Below, piece by piece: positions 25,710-34,154 of a stretch of 64,000 bases of DNA (position 1 is its first letter; each line of letters begins with the position of its first letter). Position numbers and translations under genes: made by a program. The stretch spans positions 1 to 64,000 of the forward strand of contig CAZXVU010000001.1 in NCBI GenBank assembly GCA_964644465.1, written 5' to 3'. Origin of the DNA: CAZXVU01 sp964644465 (GTDB taxonomy: Bacteria > Chlamydiota > Chlamydiia > Chlamydiales > SM23-39). The notes beneath the pieces are model-generated. The model did no database searches. It saw only the letters and a list, made by a program, of their open reading frames with translations, and was not told the origin of the DNA.

Positions 25710-27000
25710 TATGTGGTTCGATCATCTCTGGAGTGACAATTTTAGCTCCTCGTACTTTCTGTAGATAGAGAGCATTGGCAGCTTCCCATCCAGGTATTCC
25801 TTTTAACAAATCTTCGATCGGCAAATCCCCTTTAATATTAGGGTTTCTTGCCTCGGAATGGATCCAAATTTCTCCATTTCCAACACACATCAACTCCATG
25901 GCTGTTTGTCCTCCGGCGCGGGTACAAGTCATATCGCTGCGGTAAAAGAGAGGAGCAATCGCCTCATCGTTTTGAAAGGAAAAAGGAATGACAGAAAAAT
26001 GGGATGGATGATCTTGGATTCGACTCACGTAATCGGACACTTTTCGGAAAAGACTCTGTTCATCAGGTCGATGATCTGCACAGAAAACAAACAAGTGAAT
26101 TCTTTTTCCGCTTTCTTCTCTAGCAATTTGTAAGATCTTTTTCACGTAGTTGAACGTGGCTTCGCTTGCGGGCTGAGAGCCGAGAAGAATGGTCAAGACG
26201 GTATCTTGCGGAGCGATCGTGAATTCTATTTCTTCATTGGTAATCCGACCTTTAGCAAAGCCTTTTTCATAACTTTTGCGCATGAGATGGATTTCGTCGC
26301 TACTTTTCGTCTTGAGCTTCAAGACCATTGGATCTACGGCTTTTGATTTATTCTTAAATTTTAAAAACGTCTGGCGTACATAGACGTCTTCGTAAAGGAT
26401 CTCTTGTTCGGAAAGTTTACAATTCGACTGCCAAAATTCTTCTGCTGTTTGCCCTTCTTCTAAAAGAGGCGCCACTGTGACCAATCGAATCAGCTTTCGA
26501 TTCTTTTTAGAAAGGGCTTTAATAGGCCAGAAAAAATGGGTCGCTTTTTTTGTCGGAAGATCTACAAGTACCTTGTGCAGTTGGATTTGTTTCTTGGCTC
26601 TCCGATTGTAAACTCTTAAGGCGGTTAAAATTGCCGACGTACCCATATTCTGAGTGTCGATGATCATATCCACCTCTTCTTTGTAAAAGGTATACAAAGC
26701 AGAAATGAAAAAATTCGGCCAAAAAATCTTATCTATTAAAAGCTGTCCCCAAACACAAAAAGACTGGAAGGCGACGATCCCTTTGATTTGTGAACCGTTC
26801 CAGCAAAAAATGAAGAATTTCCCTGCAGATTTCCAGATCCAATCCCTAAAAACATCTCTCCGCACAATTTGCAGATCAGGATCTCTCGCTCTAGCCTCTT
26901 GCTCTTTAGCGTTGGCGGCTTGGATCAACCCCCCGCCTCCTGAGCATGTAATAATGAGGAGTTTTTTTGGTTTGTTGCGGCTAGATTCTGAAAACGCCAT
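25630..27000 (-). CDS. GT-B glycosyltransferase (MurG / MGDG-synthase-like)
   Basis: A 456-residue protein. The N-terminal KKLLIITCSGGGGLIQAANA resembles the first strand and glycine loop of MurG and monogalactosyldiacylglycerol synthase. The C-terminal TCTRAGGQTAMELMCVGN resembles their nucleotide-sugar-binding PGG...E region. In between, VLTILLGSQPASEATFNYVKK marks the start of the second Rossmann domain. It probably transfers a sugar to a lipid acceptor at the inner membrane; a diacylglycerol acceptor is a guess. A good promoter lies 33 bases upstream. ATG 27000 is preferred to GTG 27006. Confidence 0.75.
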   Translation of the reverse strand: MAFSESSRNKPKKLLIITCSGGGGLIQAANAKEQEARARDPDLQIVRRDVFRDWIWKSAGKFFIFCWNGSQIKGIVAFQSFCVWGQLLIDKIFWPNFFISALYTFYKEEVDMIIDTQNMGTSAILTALRVYNRRAKKQIQLHKVLVDLPTKKATHFFWPIKALSKKNRKLIRLVTVAPLLEEGQTAEEFWQSNCKLSEQEILYEDVYVRQTFLKFKNKSKAVDPMVLKLKTKSSDEIHLMRKSYEKGFAKGRITNEEIEFTIAPQDTVLTILLGSQPASEATFNYVKKILQIAREESGKRIHLFVFCADHRPDEQSLFRKVSDYVSRIQDHPSHFSVIPFSFQNDEAIAPLFYRSDMTCTRAGGQTAMELMCVGNGEIWIHSEARNPNIKGDLPIEDLLKGIPGWEAANALYLQKVRGAKIVTPEMIEPHIKKVFQSNGSQTSSNHASAHLRGSMA

Positions 27001-27032
27001 GTCCACTCGCAGTGTAAGTCCCTGTAATTTTC

Positions 27033-27061
27033 TATCTAAAGGAGGAATAAATGTCTGTCAA
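27033..27061 (-). promoter_or_regulatory. Sigma-70-type promoter of the glycosyltransferase
   Basis: On the minus strand TTGACA (27056-27061) is followed after exactly 17 bases by TAGATA (27033-27038), a near-consensus housekeeping promoter 33 bases before the start at 27000. It sits directly behind the terminator of the preceding minus-strand gene. Confidence 0.7.
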
Positions 27062-27065
27062 TCGG

Positions 27066-27096
27066 GAAAAAAACCCAAGAACTTTTCATCCTTGGG
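27066..27096 (-). terminator. Rho-independent terminator of the DUF1761 gene
   Basis: On the minus strand the stem CCCAAG / CTTGGG (27091-27096 with 27074-27079) is followed by a run of T (27066-27073). It lies 14 bases past the stop at 27110. A textbook intrinsic terminator separating two minus-strand transcription units. Confidence 0.8.
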
Positions 27097-27109
27097 TTCC
27101 ATTCATCAT

Positions 27110-27502
27110 TTATGCGCCAAGTATACCGCTCATCACTAAGTAAGAGAGGAGTTTGCACCCAGTGTCAATGAGAAAAAGCTTGATTGGAGCTTTGCACCAG
27201 ATCACGCAGGAAATTTGTGTGGTGGCTACAAATCCGAGCCATGCGAAAAAGCCAACGAACATTCCATCGGTCACTGTCGAAACGCCCAAATACATTTCGA
27301 AGAAGGCTAGAAAATAGGCTGTCACAAGAGAAACAATGAAAGCATAGATCATTGGCTTCTTCATGTCTTTCGTCATGGTCATATCGGAAAGCTTTGTCCA
27401 AGCTGGGCCGAAGAGCCATTTTGAGTACCAAAAGTAAGCAATGACCATATTCGCGACTGCAGCGACTAGCACTGGAAGCCAATAGATCGACATATCACTC
27501 AT
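27110..27502 (-). CDS. DUF1761-family membrane protein
   Basis: A 130-residue protein with four hydrophobic segments and the family's opening pattern, an N-terminal segment ending in YFWYSKWLFGPAW, followed by a charged KDMKK loop and further segments. It matches DUF1761 in length and layout. Inner-membrane protein of unknown function. AGGAG lies five bases before the ATG, and an intrinsic terminator follows the stop. A single-gene transcription unit. Confidence 0.85.
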   Translation of the reverse strand: MSDMSIYWLPVLVAAVANMVIAYFWYSKWLFGPAWTKLSDMTMTKDMKKPMIYAFIVSLVTAYFLAFFEMYLGVSTVTDGMFVGFFAWLGFVATTQISCVIWCKAPIKLFLIDTGCKLLSYLVMSGILGA

Positions 27503-27856
27503 ATCTACTCCTATAAGGTTTTTTGGGCGAACTTGCGCACCAGAAAAAACATTATCAGGAAAACATTTTTTTCGCTTTCAAAACAAACAAATAAAAAATA
27601 TGAGATATGAATGCTGAATGCTGAGAACGTCGGGGCTTCGCCCCCGCACCCCAATGAGAACAACAAAAAAAGTCCGCAACGAAGTTTGCGGTCCGCGGCT
27701 GAGCGAGACCAAGCAAAATCGAAACGAGTGAACAGGGGCCCCAAAAAACTTAGTTTTTTTGGGGAAAGGAAGCGAGTGATTCCGAACGAACGAGACCATT
27801 CCTTGGAAAGGAAGGCGAGAGAGGAGGATCGATTTGGCGCCGGTCTCCCACAGCCC
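27503..27856. repeat. Gene-free region with several hairpins of the dispersed repeat family
   Basis: No credible gene in about 350 bases. It contains CGGGGCTTCGCCCCCG with the CACCCC tail (27631-27652), CCGCAA / TTTGCGG (27674-27691), and a strong hairpin CCCC-A6 ... T7-GGGG at 27739-27764. Repeated GAGCGAG / GAACGAG words occur at 27700-27810. The large minus-strand gene ends at its right edge, so part of it may terminate that transcript. The forward frame 27611-28171 that crosses it is a translation of repeat and antisense. Confidence 0.6.
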
Positions 27857-29782
27857 TTAATTCATGACAAAGTCATGAAAGTTGAGGATTTGCGTAATGA
27901 TTTGGGGTTTAGGGACCTCTCGACTAATCGGCAACACCTTTTTCGCAAGCTGATGAGGCAGGACGAAATCGAGGAGGCGGTTTCTGCCGATGGGAAGGTT
28001 CGTGAAGCGGAAGTCTGCTGGAAGAGGAGAAAAATCTTGCATGCCGTTGCATCTTTCCATAAGGCGCTCTTCAAGGCGTACGATGGCAGAGAGTGCGGTG
28101 TTCAAAACAAAGGAAGAGCAGATCTGCTGCTTGCTCAAGTTGCGGTGTTCCATGGCATGGTTATCGAATAGGCCGTAGCCGATGCTCATCGCAGCCAATA
28201 CTTGTTTGATAGGAGGATTGTGAAATTGCGCGAGAAGATCTTTATTGGTGTGGATATTGTGAGTGATCTCTGCGTAAATTCTTTCGACTTCTTGTTCCCA
28301 GTCGTGACCTAGTCTTTGCGCAAGGATTTCTTTTCCTTCTTCGGATATCGATTTTGTGAAGTCGAGCTCGAACGTTTTAAAAGCATAATCGCCGATCGAG
28401 CGTCGGTGCATCACATGATGGCCATGATACATGTGAGAAAGCCAATTTTGGCCTTGATGGCGGACAGCTAAGGCTGTGTGAACTAAAGGCCATTTGAGGA
28501 GCCGATAGAGGAATTTACGAAGAGCTCCTCCTGGCCAGTTAAGATAGGCATCTGCATTCGGATAATCGTAAAAAACAGCAGATCCGCTTCGGGTAGGCTG
28601 CTCTCGTTCCGCTCTTTCCAGTACGGTTCTCATAAAATGATCTGCTCGAGCGGCGGTTTCGACAAGGAGATGTTGACTCGGTGTGCCGATGGCTTCCAAT
28701 TGAGCAAACTTTTCATGAAGGCGGGATAAGCTTTCTACTTTTTTGATTTCTTTGAGGCTTAAACGTTCTTCTCTAGCTGTTGGCTGATTTGCTAAGATCC
28801 GCGCTTCGAGAGTCCGAACCTTTTCCATGACTTCTATATATTCTTCTGACTGGCCGATCTTATATGTAAGGTCGAGGACAAGTTCTAGAGCTTGTTTGGA
28901 AATCGTCAAATGCTGAGAATCGGCATACTTCATCAGACGGCGGTTCAATTCGAGATTTCCTTGGGCTTCATCTAAAAAGCGCCTGAGACGTTTTGCATCC
29001 ATTCCTTCTGCCTGGCCGCCATGAGCCAATTTATAGGTAAGGATTTCGAGGGCGCGGATTTCATTTCTTGCTAGGGCGTTATCAGGGAGAGCTTTTAAAG
29101 CATTTCTTTCGTGGATTTGGAGAGAACCTAAATAATGAGTCAAAAGTTCTGCATCCAAAACACGCACGTCGATCTGTCTTAAAGCAGAGATTTCTTCGAG
29201 AAGGGCAAATGGCTTAAATCTTGCGATACCGCGATACCTTCTTAATTCTTCGATCCATGCCAACAATTCAGCAGGTGTGAGCTGCTCTCCTTTCTCAACA
29301 ATTTGATCGCACCGATTGGCTAATGTGGGTAGTTTTCGTTTAATTTCTTGAGCGATTTGTTGAACGAGCTGGGTGCAGTGAGTCGCTAAACGAATTTTCT
29401 CTCTATCCAAATACTCAGCCGGATCGCTATGGAGCGCCAGATCAAGAAGAAGCGGATCCATGAGTTTTCTTGTTTGGATCCCTTTTTGCTCGAAACAGCT
29501 GGGCTCTAACCCCCCTTTTTTGTCTTCAATAAGAAAGCGCTGCACTAAAGAGATCGCTTTTACAGCAGTGGAATTGCCAGTTACTTGATAACGTTGGATC
29601 CGATTATTAAAGAGCGCGCGCATTTCCTGGCTGGTATGCCAATTCGAGCTAATGCCGCAAAAAAGAGCACCTACCCAAGCGATGATCTTTTGAAAAAAAT
29701 TCTTCTCTTTCCGTTCAATTTTTATTGCGGGAGCATAATCAAAATTGTGGGGAATAACAGGATTTATTCCAATAACTGCCAT
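27857..29782 (-). CDS. Large helical hypothetical protein, effector-like
   Basis: A 641-residue protein without a signal peptide. A mildly hydrophobic patch lies near residues 30-45. The middle (residues 120-390) is predominantly helical and charged, with coiled-coil-like stretches. A distinct C-terminal part around residues 420-460 has PLVHTALAVRHQGQNWLSHM and YHGHHVMHRR, a His-rich segment faintly like the His strand of NlpC/P60-type papain-fold proteins. No Cys partner could be placed, so that link is weak. Probably a lineage-specific protein; secretion by type III is a possibility only. Confidence 0.75.
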   Translation of the reverse strand: MAVIGINPVIPHNFDYAPAIKIERKEKNFFQKIIAWVGALFCGISSNWHTSQEMRALFNNRIQRYQVTGNSTAVKAISLVQRFLIEDKKGGLEPSCFEQKGIQTRKLMDPLLLDLALHSDPAEYLDREKIRLATHCTQLVQQIAQEIKRKLPTLANRCDQIVEKGEQLTPAELLAWIEELRRYRGIARFKPFALLEEISALRQIDVRVLDAELLTHYLGSLQIHERNALKALPDNALARNEIRALEILTYKLAHGGQAEGMDAKRLRRFLDEAQGNLELNRRLMKYADSQHLTISKQALELVLDLTYKIGQSEEYIEVMEKVRTLEARILANQPTAREERLSLKEIKKVESLSRLHEKFAQLEAIGTPSQHLLVETAARADHFMRTVLERAEREQPTRSGSAVFYDYPNADAYLNWPGGALRKFLYRLLKWPLVHTALAVRHQGQNWLSHMYHGHHVMHRRSIGDYAFKTFELDFTKSISEEGKEILAQRLGHDWEQEVERIYAEITHNIHTNKDLLAQFHNPPIKQVLAAMSIGYGLFDNHAMEHRNLSKQQICSSFVLNTALSAIVRLEERLMERCNGMQDFSPLPADFRFTNLPIGRNRLLDFVLPHQLAKKVLPISREVPKPQIITQILNFHDFVMN

Positions 29783-29925
29783 AATATACCTCTAATCGCT
29801 AACTATTTTAAATTATCCCCGAATTAAAAGCAGATAATAATCATTTTTATAAATAAAAGTCGTGCAATGTTTAAAGGAAAATATTAAGCTATTCACCCTT
29901 GTTGAAAAAGGAAAATGATTTCTTT

Positions 29926-30810
29926 ATGGCAGCAGCAGCGATCGCCCCCCGCCCTCCATTACGGATTGAACTGGACCATGCTGAACATCTGATGCGTGCG
30001 GTGTCGGCAATCACGATCGATCCGTATAAAAGTTTTATTTACTATTTTTTCCCGATTCTTGGGGCGTTCATGTCTAGCTATGTTGAAATGCGCCGGAATG
30101 ACCCGGCCCAAGTGGCCATGATGCCCGACGGCCCTAAAGAGCTCATCCTCCGAGAAATTCAAAATATTACTGACTGCGCAGGGATCCGCCGAGGAGTTGT
30201 CCCCTATTGCGGCCTCACCCATTCTTTCTATAGTCTGGGAGGGTCCCTTTCTTTGACCAAGCCCGCCCTTTTCATGCCCCATCATCATGTATTCCGGCCG
30301 GGAAAAAGCTTTTTTACTCAAGAACAGCCCGAAGAGAACTTATCTCAAGAGCTTTGGAATTTTTCAGATGATGAAACCCGGTTTTTCATCTCGCGGGAAC
30401 TGGGACATATTCTCAAGAACGATGGCCTCCTTCGCATTGCCATCAAAGTAGCTATCATTGCAGCTGTCTTTGTATTCTATGCCACTCCTTTAGGATTCGT
30501 TGGAGGAGCTGTTCTCTTTATCGCCGCCCTCGGCATGTATCTTTTTTCAGAGCGCAGTTTCCAGGCAAAAATGGATTTCATCGGCGTAGACATACTTGCT
30601 AAACGGCTTGGAAACAACCCACGAAGAGCCACCGAAGTTGCGATCGCTGCATTGACAAAACTACAAAGACAGAACATAGAGCGGAGAGAGCAAAGCAAGC
30701 TCTGCCGCATTTACACCACAAAATCGGGGAATAATATTCTCGATTTGAACCACCCCTTTCTGACAACTCGCATTGCCCGTTTGCAAGCCTATTTAGCCAC
30801 TCTTGCGTAA
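29926..30810 (+). CDS. M48-like membrane protein with degenerate zinc motif
   Basis: A 294-residue protein from ATG 29926 (the frame opens at TTG 29899). FFISRELGHILKND at residues 154-167 has the context of an M48 peptidase HExxH motif, but the first zinc-binding His is replaced by Arg (RELGH). Two hydrophobic segments follow (about residues 170-205), then AKMDFIGVDILAKRLG, placed where M48 proteins carry the third ligand (ExxAD). The scaffold is preserved but the metal site looks broken, so it is probably a non-peptidase relative. Assignment by motif only. Confidence 0.65.
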   Translation: MAAAAIAPRPPLRIELDHAEHLMRAVSAITIDPYKSFIYYFFPILGAFMSSYVEMRRNDPAQVAMMPDGPKELILREIQNITDCAGIRRGVVPYCGLTHSFYSLGGSLSLTKPALFMPHHHVFRPGKSFFTQEQPEENLSQELWNFSDDETRFFISRELGHILKNDGLLRIAIKVAIIAAVFVFYATPLGFVGGAVLFIAALGMYLFSERSFQAKMDFIGVDILAKRLGNNPRRATEVAIAALTKLQRQNIERREQSKLCRIYTTKSGNNILDLNHPFLTTRIARLQAYLATLA

Positions 30811-30826
30811 AACGCTTGTTCGCTGT

Positions 30827-32113
30827 ATGAATCTCCATATGTTTCAATTCATTCGGAAGGAAATCCTCGCTGGCCTCTCTACTTTTTTTACGGCTGCCTA
30901 TTTGATACTCCTTTACCCACAGATTCTCAGCGAAGGTGGCATCGATTTCGGAGCAGCGTTGACGGCCACCATCCTGATTTTAGTCCTTGCTACTTTCTTT
31001 TTAGCGCTCTATGCCGATTTCCCTGCAGTGCTTGCTCCTGGATTGAGCGTAGGACCTTTTCTCATTTACTCGATCGTTCAAAAACAGCATGCAACTTGGC
31101 AAACGGCTCTCGGCATTGTATTTTGGGTTGGCGTTGCTCTCTTTCTTCTGACTCTTTTTAGAGTGCGCCAAAAAATCCTCATCCATCTTCCTCCTGCCAT
31201 CAAATCTTCAGCGATCGCAGGTATCGGGCTTTTTTTGATTTGCGTAGGGTTGAAAGATCTGAATATCCTCATTCCAAAAACGATTTTTTTCGATTTTGGA
31301 CCTATTTTAACAGCGCCGAATGCGATTGCCTTTTTTGGACTGATTTTATTTTTTGTTCTTTACCGGTTTGGAATCTCAAGCGCTTTTCTAATCATCATCA
31401 TTGCTTGCTGGATTTTAGGACTGCTCTTCGGCTTTGCCGCCTGGAAAGGGTTTGCAGCATTGCCCTCCTCTTTAGCCCCTACTTTTCTCCAACTCGATTT
31501 TTGGACGCCTTTAAAACCTGAATGGATCGGCACGGTGATTTCTGTGCTGCTGATTGTTTTGATCGATTCCACAGCCTCTCTCACGGTTTTAGCCAAACTG
31601 GCCCATAAAGTAGATGAGGATGGGCGGATCAAAAATATAAACCGGATCCTTCTCCCCGATGGTACCGGAAGTATGGGGGCAGCCTTACTTGGCACAGGAG
31701 CTCTTTCCTATACTTTAGAGTCTTCTTCTGGGATCAAAGCAGGAGGCCGGACTGGAATCACCGCTATCACAGCCGCTCTTTGCACTCTGCTCTGTCTGTT
31801 TCTCTACCCTCTGATTTCATCCATTCCCCTCTTTGCAACAGCTCCTGCTCTGATCGCCATTGGGATCTTTATGGCCGCAGAAGCTAAAGAGATAAAATGG
31901 CGCGATTATACAGAATCAATCCCTGCCCTTTTTACACTCGTCACGATTCCTCTTCTGTTCAGCATTTTTCAAGGTTTTGTTTTTGGCTTTATCTCCTTTG
32001 CTCTCATGAAAGCTCTCACGGGCAGGTGGAAAGAAGTGCATCCCATCTGCTGGGGTCTCAGCATCGTCTTTGCCCTCCATCTCATCTGGACTCTCTATTC
32101 CGGAAAGTTTTAA
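30827..32113 (+). CDS. NCS2-family purine permease (AzgA/PbuG-like)
   Basis: A membrane protein of about 428 residues with roughly 12 hydrophobic segments. It matches the AzgA branch of NCS2: KEILAGLSTFFTAAYLILL at the start, LAPGLSVGPFLIY, IKSSAIAGIGLFLICVGLK, then TLESSSGIKAGGRTGITA and LFATAPALIAIGIFMA. It would import adenine, guanine or hypoxanthine with protons. The substrate-binding segment that usually reads DxxDTxGT is changed to LIDSTASLTV, so specificity may differ. The start is uncertain among TTG 30803, ATG 30827 and ATG 30839. Confidence 0.87.
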   Translation: MNLHMFQFIRKEILAGLSTFFTAAYLILLYPQILSEGGIDFGAALTATILILVLATFFLALYADFPAVLAPGLSVGPFLIYSIVQKQHATWQTALGIVFWVGVALFLLTLFRVRQKILIHLPPAIKSSAIAGIGLFLICVGLKDLNILIPKTIFFDFGPILTAPNAIAFFGLILFFVLYRFGISSAFLIIIIACWILGLLFGFAAWKGFAALPSSLAPTFLQLDFWTPLKPEWIGTVISVLLIVLIDSTASLTVLAKLAHKVDEDGRIKNINRILLPDGTGSMGAALLGTGALSYTLESSSGIKAGGRTGITAITAALCTLLCLFLYPLISSIPLFATAPALIAIGIFMAAEAKEIKWRDYTESIPALFTLVTIPLLFSIFQGFVFGFISFALMKALTGRWKEVHPICWGLSIVFALHLIWTLYSGKF

Positions 32114-32192
32114 CAAAATCAAATTGTTTTTAAATAGCAGACCGAACTAAACTATCTCGTTCTAAGATATTTTAAATATCGCAATTATTAAC

Positions 32193-33098
32193 ATGTTTTT
32201 AATTATATTTTTCGCTACAGCCGCGATTAGTGTTCAGGCCCATTTTTTCTACCCCCAGGAAATGCTCGACTCCAATCTGAAAACGTATAGCGAAGAAGAA
32301 AAACGAGCGATCCAGAAAGATCTATCTGTGGTTCAAAGCGTCTGTTTTCCCGAAAATCCCCAATCTAAGACTCGTCCCATTTATCTTGCCACCGCAGGGT
32401 CGCCAGGCTCTCGAAAGACCACCATTTTAGAAAAATTCCTTAAAACGCATTTGGAATATGCAGACTGCATCTATCTCGATCCAGACCCAAGAACTTTGAA
32501 GTACATGGTCCATACTTATATTAGCCGATCCCTTTCCCCTTTAGTTATTTCAGAGAGCAAAGATTACCTAACGGCGATCAAAAATGCCTATGAAAAATGG
32601 CGTTTCGCCTCTATGTATATCTGCTCTACCCTTCTTGAGAAGGCTTTCCTAAACCGCTATGACGTGGCGCATGGAGCTACGCTCACAGGTGAAATTGTTC
32701 CCCGTCTTCTGAATACCATCAAAGAAGCTGGTTATGAGATTACCCTCTTACTTTGCTGTGCTGAAGATGAGTTTCGCGTTCAGGCGATCAAGTACAGGAA
32801 CGAAGTGCAGCGCTTCTATCAATCCTCACATGAAGATGCGGTCGCTAAGGGCAAGCTTTTTCCGCAGCGCATGGAGAGCTATTTTACCTATGCAGATAAA
32901 CTTCACTTTTTCTGGAGCGATAATCTAGAAACCCCAGAACGGCTCGCAGCCTCTTATGAAGAGGGAGAGCTCCTGATTCACGACCCTCTTGCCTGGGATT
33001 GCTTTGTCCAAAAATATGAAAAGGACCGACAAGCTCTCCTTGCCGAAGGCAAAAATCTCCCCTCATTTCAAGACTTAATAACAAAATATTTAAGTTAA
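32193..33098 (+). CDS. Exported zeta-toxin-like P-loop kinase
   Basis: A 301-residue protein. Residues 1-16 form a signal peptide (FLIIFFATAAISVQA). The Walker A is AGSPGSRKTTILEK, where the usual second-last Gly is Arg, and a DPDPRTL segment sits where zeta toxins carry the substrate-binding Asp. VAHGATLTGEIVPRLL follows, resembling the zeta-toxin helix after the second motif, then ITLLLCCAEDEFRVQAIKYR. Known zeta toxins phosphorylate UDP-N-acetylglucosamine in the cytoplasm and have an epsilon antitoxin partner. None is adjacent here, and the leader suggests a secreted enzyme. Zeta-like fold is an inference from motif order. Confidence 0.72.
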   Translation: MFLIIFFATAAISVQAHFFYPQEMLDSNLKTYSEEEKRAIQKDLSVVQSVCFPENPQSKTRPIYLATAGSPGSRKTTILEKFLKTHLEYADCIYLDPDPRTLKYMVHTYISRSLSPLVISESKDYLTAIKNAYEKWRFASMYICSTLLEKAFLNRYDVAHGATLTGEIVPRLLNTIKEAGYEITLLLCCAEDEFRVQAIKYRNEVQRFYQSSHEDAVAKGKLFPQRMESYFTYADKLHFFWSDNLETPERLAASYEEGELLIHDPLAWDCFVQKYEKDRQALLAEGKNLPSFQDLITKYLS

Positions 33099-33117
33099 TA
33101 AAGAATTAAATTTGTGA

Positions 33118-33123
33118 TATAAT
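33118..33123 (+). promoter_or_regulatory. Probable -10 element (TGTGATATAAT)
   Basis: A perfect TATAAT preceded by TGTGA (extended -10-like), 22 bases before the ATG at 33145, which itself has CGGAG upstream. No convincing -35 is present. Confidence 0.45.
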
Positions 33124-33144
33124 TTCCTCTAATACGGAGAAATT

Positions 33145-34122
33145 ATGTCATTTATAAGCGGAACAACTAATAATAAATATTTTAAAGGGGTCTTTGAACT
33201 GGGGGCTGCAGGGGTTTTGGCAGGAAGCGCCCATACAGTTCGGCCAATATTGGGACAGAAAGGTGTCATAATTGCCCGGATAGGGGCGGCTATTTTAGGC
33301 CTTGATGCTCTTCGGAGAACTTGGAATGCTTATCAGCAGAAGCCTGTTCCCCCAAAAAGAAATCCAGAGGCATCTCCTACTTCCATTTTAAAGCGAACTA
33401 ACAGCGCATCTGGCAAAAATGTGAGCTTCAAAAAAGACTTGACTGACGTGCAATTGATCCACAAACACGCAATCATTTCCTTTTATTTTCCCTACGCGAA
33501 AAGCGAGCAGATCAAGCAATTCGATTCGATCGACGCAGCCTACAATGCTCTCTGTTTTCCAGCCCATGCAGAGGAATTTACTGAAAAATGGCATCCTGAT
33601 CTTGAAATTTTGAGAAAACGAAATCAAGAATTGAGAGTCTCAAATCCAGTGCCAAACAAAGAAATCATGAAGCTCGTTATCAAAAACTGGCTTGTCCATC
33701 AAATCAGCTCCAAAGACCATCCTTCATTATCAGATGCAAATTTAATGAAAATGACCCATCCCGATTTTCCCGATTTTGGCCAAATGGCCCTCGAAGTGAA
33801 ACGGGAAGTGGAAAGAGAGATCGTCATTTTTGGAACCAATCTAGAAGCCCAATATCGCTCAGCGCAAATCCCTATGGGTGAACAATTTTTTCGGGGAATG
33901 AATTATGTAGAAACAAGATATGCGGCATCCCAAATGTTCCCGTTCTCCGATTGGGTGAATAAAAAAGAAGATGCGATGTTTGGATCTCTCATCACACTAT
34001 TCAAGGAAATCGGGTTCATAGAAGATGAGAAGCTAAAACTCATAACCCATCCCGATTTCCCAGCATTTGGTGCGCTTCTTATCGAGGCAAGAAATATTGC
34101 TTGCCGACCCACTTTTGTCTAA
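33145..34122 (+). CDS. Hypothetical protein with internal THPDFPxFG repeat
   Basis: A 325-residue protein with a Gly/Ala-rich mildly hydrophobic N terminus (residues 10-60) and a soluble, helical C-terminal region. Two copies of a short motif, KMTHPDFPDFGQMALEV (about residues 205-221) and LITHPDFPAFGALLIEA (about residues 302-318), suggest an internal duplication of roughly 95 residues. No family is recognised. Preceded by a perfect -10 element and followed by a hairpin terminator. Confidence 0.72.
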   Translation: MSFISGTTNNKYFKGVFELGAAGVLAGSAHTVRPILGQKGVIIARIGAAILGLDALRRTWNAYQQKPVPPKRNPEASPTSILKRTNSASGKNVSFKKDLTDVQLIHKHAIISFYFPYAKSEQIKQFDSIDAAYNALCFPAHAEEFTEKWHPDLEILRKRNQELRVSNPVPNKEIMKLVIKNWLVHQISSKDHPSLSDANLMKMTHPDFPDFGQMALEVKREVEREIVIFGTNLEAQYRSAQIPMGEQFFRGMNYVETRYAASQMFPFSDWVNKKEDAMFGSLITLFKEIGFIEDEKLKLITHPDFPAFGALLIEARNIACRPTFV

Positions 34123-34128
34123 ATAGTT

Positions 34129-34150
34129 CTAGCCGCATCGCTGCGGCTAG
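34129..34150. terminator. Hairpin terminator between convergent genes
   Basis: A perfect nine-base-pair stem CTAGCCGCA / TGCGGCTAG with loop TCGC, between the stop of the forward hypothetical (34122) and the stop of the minus-strand cyclophilin (34155). No long T-run follows on either strand, so it may stop transcription only weakly or stabilise the 3' ends. Confidence 0.6.
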
Positions 34151-34154
34151 GATC

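Noticed and set aside
27051..27143. 30-codon forward ORF with a perfect AAAGGAGG ribosome-site-like sequence
   Set aside because: The AAAGGAGG lies in the spacer of a near-consensus minus-strand promoter and the ORF covers the minus-strand terminator hairpin, so the match is best explained by chance.
32193..33098. Toxin-antitoxin locus with the zeta-like gene
   Set aside because: No small antitoxin-like gene adjoins it, and the protein has a signal peptide, so a classical epsilon-zeta pair is unlikely.
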